Shown here: piece after piece, positions 61,272 to 64,000 of the stretch
Numbering within the stretch: position 1 is the stretch's first letter
Layout: every line of letters starts with the position of its first letter
Origin: Nostocoides_A vanveenii
GTDB lineage: Bacteria > Actinomycetota > Actinomycetes > Actinomycetales > Dermatophilaceae
DNA: 64,000 nucleotides
Direction: 5' to 3'
NCBI RefSeq assembly: GCF_039531165.1
Contig: NZ_BAAAPN010000017.1
Span: 30,407 to 94,406, forward strand
Notes under the pieces: generated by a model
What the model was told of the DNA's origin: nothing
Seen by the model: the letters and a program-made list of their open reading frames with translations, nothing else
Database searches by the model: none
Made by a program: the position numbers and the translations under genes

Positions 61272-62794
61272 CAAGGACTGGTGGCGGGCAGAAGCAGAGT
61301 CGAGACCGAGCTGCGCGGCGGAACTTCTTGGCTGGCACGCTTGGGTACGTCGTCATCGTCGCACTGTCGTTCGCCGCCCGAACGGTCTTGGTCCGATCCG
61401 TCGACGAGGCGCACCTTGGGCTTAACGCGATTGTGCTAAACCTTGTTTCGCTTATTTCGGTTGCCGAGGCCGGGATAGCGACCGCCGCCGCCTTCCGGCT
61501 TTATAAGCCACTGTCTCAAGGGGCCCTTAACCAAATAGCAAGTTGGGTATCTGCAGCAAGATCGCTATATCACATTGCTCTCATTGCAATCGGGGCCCTC
61601 GGGGCCCTCTCGATATTGGTCTTTGGGATGACTTTCGAGCGGCTGGGATTTGACCTAAGCTACACCGTGGCGGTTGGGGCGATCGCTACCGGGACTGCGC
61701 TGTCATCTTGCGTGCTTGCCTCCGAAAAGGTGCTATTGCTCGCCGACCAGAAGGCGCATGTGGTGGTGGCTGCGCAATGCGTCTCCTTTTTTGTGCAGAC
61801 CGGTGCGCAGGTGATCGCCCTTCTCGTTTTCGACAGTTTCCTCCTCTTCCTTGCGAGTGCAGCTGGCGGAATGCTCCTCTGGAACTGGCTATGTGCACTT
61901 TATGTCAGGCGACATTACACGCTTTATGAGCACGCAGTTTGTGTCCACGAAGAGCACAGTCTGCTGCAGCGCGACGTTTTAGACCTCTTGCCCTATAAGA
62001 TTGGCGCGGTGGGACTAAATGCCACCGACGCAATAATCATCGCTTTAGTCTTGAGTTCCACCCTAGCAGGGATAGTGTCGAACTTCACTCTGATTGTCAA
62101 CTCGCTTAACGGCGTCCTCATGCAGGGCTTTAATGGAATTGCCGCTTCTATTGGGCTGCACAACGCTGATTCGGATATGCAGCGCCGTAGCGCTGTCTTC
62201 TACCAGCTGTCCAGCTTGGGCATGTGGGTTTTCGGCGCCGCGGCCATCTGTTTGACTCTCCTACTTAACCCTTTCGTCGAGTTGTGGATCGGCAGTTCCT
62301 ACCTCCTAAGTCGGACGGAGGTGGTCGCCCTCGCGGGTGCCTTCTTTGTTACCGGGGCGAACCAGGTCCCCTCGCTGTACCGATCCTCGCTCGGCATCTT
62401 CCGGCGGACGCGCTTCGTGCCGGTTATAGCCACCGTCGTGAACCTCGCCCTCTCCGTCGGCCTAGCTCTCTGGATCGGCCTCGTCGGGGTCTTCCTCGGC
62501 ACGATCCTCGCCCGGGGACTCACGTTTAGCGTGGTCGATCCCTACCTAGTCAGTCGCACGGCGCTGTCGACTCGGTTCCGCGACTATCTCGGCCACTACG
62601 CGCATAGCCTCCTTGGGGTCGTCTGCTTGGGCATCGTGCTGAACCTATGGTGGGGTTTCGTATACACCCCGGGCGTTCTGACGTTCATCGCCTGGGGAGG
62701 CATCATTGCGACGACAGCTTTTCTCGGCCTTGCACTATGGCTCTCGTTCACGTCCCATTTCCGTCAGATCCTGAGTCGCATATGGGAGCGCTGA
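61268..62794 (+). CDS. Polysaccharide flippase (Wzx-like)
   Basis: 508 residues with about 12-14 hydrophobic helices, MATE/PST family (FLAGTLGYVVIVALSFAART first helix, FNGIAASIGLHNAD, GANQVPSLYRSSLGIFRRT). It moves lipid-linked repeat units across the membrane before Wzy acts. It starts at TTG 61268, overlapping the previous stop (TTGA). Last gene of the cluster; IS remains follow. Confidence 0.85.
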   Translation: MTRTGGGQKQSRDRAARRNFLAGTLGYVVIVALSFAARTVLVRSVDEAHLGLNAIVLNLVSLISVAEAGIATAAAFRLYKPLSQGALNQIASWVSAARSLYHIALIAIGALGALSILVFGMTFERLGFDLSYTVAVGAIATGTALSSCVLASEKVLLLADQKAHVVVAAQCVSFFVQTGAQVIALLVFDSFLLFLASAAGGMLLWNWLCALYVRRHYTLYEHAVCVHEEHSLLQRDVLDLLPYKIGAVGLNATDAIIIALVLSSTLAGIVSNFTLIVNSLNGVLMQGFNGIAASIGLHNADSDMQRRSAVFYQLSSLGMWVFGAAAICLTLLLNPFVELWIGSSYLLSRTEVVALAGAFFVTGANQVPSLYRSSLGIFRRTRFVPVIATVVNLALSVGLALWIGLVGVFLGTILARGLTFSVVDPYLVSRTALSTRFRDYLGHYAHSLLGVVCLGIVLNLWWGFVYTPGVLTFIAWGGIIATTAFLGLALWLSFTSHFRQILSRIWER

Positions 62795-62879
62795 GCAGAG
62801 ATTCGTTCGGCGGATTCAAGTGGTCGTCGTAACGCCTCGAAGAAGGAGTTTGTCGATGGGCGAAGCCGGATGCAGATGA

Positions 62880-63080
62880 CCTAGATCCCGCTCATCGCTT
62901 GACGCAAATAATCGTCAACCGGCGACTCCACGGGTCGCTGGGCCACGTCCCGCCCATCGAGTACGAGCACGCCCACTACGCTACCCTCAACCCCGAGCCG
63001 CAGCCCGTACGACCTGACTCGTGCCACTTGATGCGCGATTGGCGCTGGAGGCTGACTTTCGGCGATTTCATGGGGTAGTC
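62880..63080 (+). pseudogene. IS3 OrfB C-terminal remnant
   Basis: In one frame from about 62914: VNRRLHGSLGHVPPIEYEH, then HAYATLN-like HYATLNPEPQPV, the conserved tail of IS3 transposases (rve C-terminal part). The 5' part is missing. The 354-nt stretch 62795-63148 holds this remnant and otherwise nothing I can name. It may be the lost end of the IS3 at 40-43.8 kb or of a related copy. Confidence 0.65.
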
Positions 63081-63105
63081 GTTGGCTGAGTGACACACCC
63101 CGAGA

Positions 63106-64000
63106 CTGATGCTCCTATTGCGTGTCAAGCCTTTGGGGAGGGGGAGTTTCAGGCGGCGGCGAGCCAGGCTCTGTAGCGGGTGGCGAGTTCGTCGTTGGGG
63201 CGTCTGCCGAGTTCGAGTTCGCCGATTCTGGCGGGCCATACGCCCAGGTGTTGTGCGGCGGCGGTGAGGGTGAGGTTCTTCGCGTGGCGTGCGGGTCGTA
63301 GGTCGGAGTAGTCGGGCGCGAGGGTGTGGCCGGCCAGGGCGTGGAAGATCTCTCGCGCGACGGCGCGTTTGAGGGCGCGGAAGACCTCCTTCGTGGTCCA
63401 CCCGTTGGCCAGGCGGGTGTCGCGGTAGGCGCGGGTTCTCTGGTCGTAGGACATGCGGACTTTGACGATGTGGTGCAGGGCGGCGTTGGCTTGCCGGTCA
63501 CCGCCGCGGGAGAGGCGATGTTTGTCGGTGCGGCCGGAGGAGACCGGGATCGGCGCCGTTCCGCACAGGGCGGCGAACGAGGCGGAGGTGCGTAGCCGGT
63601 CGGGGTTGTCGCCGGCGGTGATCAGCAGCTGGGCGCCGACCGCGGGGCCGACGCCTTTGATGGCCATCAGGGCTGGGTTGGCGCGGGTGGCGCGCCGCAG
63701 CATCCGTTCCTCGAGCGCGGTGATCTCGTCCTGGAGGGCGAGGTAGCGTCGCGCGAGGGTCCGCAACGCGTACAGGGTGTCGGCGTCGTCGACGTCATGG
63801 ATCTGATCGGGGCGGCAATCCCGAAGGGTGGCAATGAGTTTGGTCTCCGGCAGGTCCCGGAAACGGTCCCGCAGGGCGGGGCGGGTGGTGACCAGCAGGG
63901 AGCCGATCTGACGCCAGGCGGCTTGTTGTGACTTCACCGCGGAACGGCGCGCGATGGTCAGCGCCCGTAGCGGCTCGATGCTGGGGTTCTTCGGCTCGGT
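63106..64000 (-). mobile_element. IS110-family element C (continues past window)
   Basis: Reading on the minus strand, the transposase is followed by GGCTTGACACGCAATAGGAGCATC near 63106-63129, closely like the right end of element A (GGCTTGACATAGGAGCATC). So element C ends near 63106 and is related to A at its end. Its 5' part lies beyond the window. Confidence 0.7.
63149..64000 (-). CDS. IS110-C transposase, partial, with XRE-like HTH tail
   Basis: 284 residues visible; the N-terminal RuvC-like domain is outside the window. A central helical region is followed by the Tnp_20 domain (AIKGVGPAVGAQLLITAGD, FAALCGTAPIPVSSGRTDKH). The last 45 residues look like an XRE-type helix-turn-helix (LTLTAAAQHLG, VWPARIGELELGRRP). 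Elements A and B lack this tail. The frame is open to the window edge. Confidence 0.85.
   Translation of the reverse strand, partial: TEPKNPSIEPLRALTIARRSAVKSQQAAWRQIGSLLVTTRPALRDRFRDLPETKLIATLRDCRPDQIHDVDDADTLYALRTLARRYLALQDEITALEERMLRRATRANPALMAIKGVGPAVGAQLLITAGDNPDRLRTSASFAALCGTAPIPVSSGRTDKHRLSRGGDRQANAALHHIVKVRMSYDQRTRAYRDTRLANGWTTKEVFRALKRAVAREIFHALAGHTLAPDYSDLRPARHAKNLTLTAAAQHLGVWPARIGELELGRRPNDELATRYRAWLAAA

Overview
The window is chromosomal DNA of a high-GC actinomycete. It carries a mycothiol-pathway deacetylase (MshB) and an LpdA-type flavoprotein. The order lpdA / punA / phosphohexomutase / add / deoA / cdd resembles the mycobacterial lpdA-deoD-pmmB-add-deoA-cdd neighbourhood. Many genes have a -10-like hexamer 6-7 nt before the start codon and no leader, which is common in actinobacteria. 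A Micrococcales (Intrasporangiaceae/Dermatophilaceae-like) origin is a reasonable guess that the sequence alone does not prove.

1-4.85 kb: mshB (cut by the window edge), typA, two damaged secreted-protein genes (an M23 peptidase and a DUF1996 protein) and an IS1380 relic. 4.85-24.2 kb: metA, a Nudix gene, lpdA, punA, vapC, a phosphohexomutase, a fucose-type symporter with an orphan solute-binding lipoprotein, deoC, two aldehyde dehydrogenase genes, a uridine-kinase-like gene, membrane and secreted proteins, add, deoA, an RHH/MazF toxin-antitoxin pair and cdd. 24.3-29.5 kb: a BmpA/NupABC nucleoside ABC importer. Together these genes give nucleoside uptake, deamination, phosphorolysis, pentose-phosphate interconversion, aldol cleavage and aldehyde oxidation. 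29.6-38.5 kb: an M20 amidohydrolase, a YihY protein, a 2H phosphoesterase, trpS, galK, and a sulfur/PAPS group (APS kinase fusion, TauE exporter, CysQ).

37.9-40.0 kb: a tyrosine phosphatase and a BY-kinase, the usual regulators of capsule assembly. 40.1-47.7 kb: an insertion-sequence scar. An IS3 element has been entered by two separate IS110 elements, followed by a capD fragment, a decayed aquaporin gene and a monomeric isocitrate dehydrogenase gene split by IS30 with a readable 3-bp target duplication. 47.8-62.8 kb: a translationally coupled polysaccharide cluster. It holds a damaged CapD/PglF gene, PglE, PglC and PglD-like enzymes (bacillosamine-type sugar), CapE-CapF-CapG (UDP-N-acetyl-L-fucosamine), glycosyltransferases, Wzy, a pyruvyl transferase and Wzx. 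62.8-64 kb: another IS3 tail and a third IS110 element.

The most striking signal is in the 5' non-coding ends of the two complete IS110 elements. Each has two hairpins whose loops carry short segments matching, in the expected order and polarity, the element's own target flanks and its own two ends. This is the layout expected of IS110 bridge RNAs. In the first element two of the matches are exact (9 nt to the target, 8 nt to the donor end). Several genes are broken by single-base indels, many in G/C runs. These could be real decay or base-calling errors and should be checked against reads.
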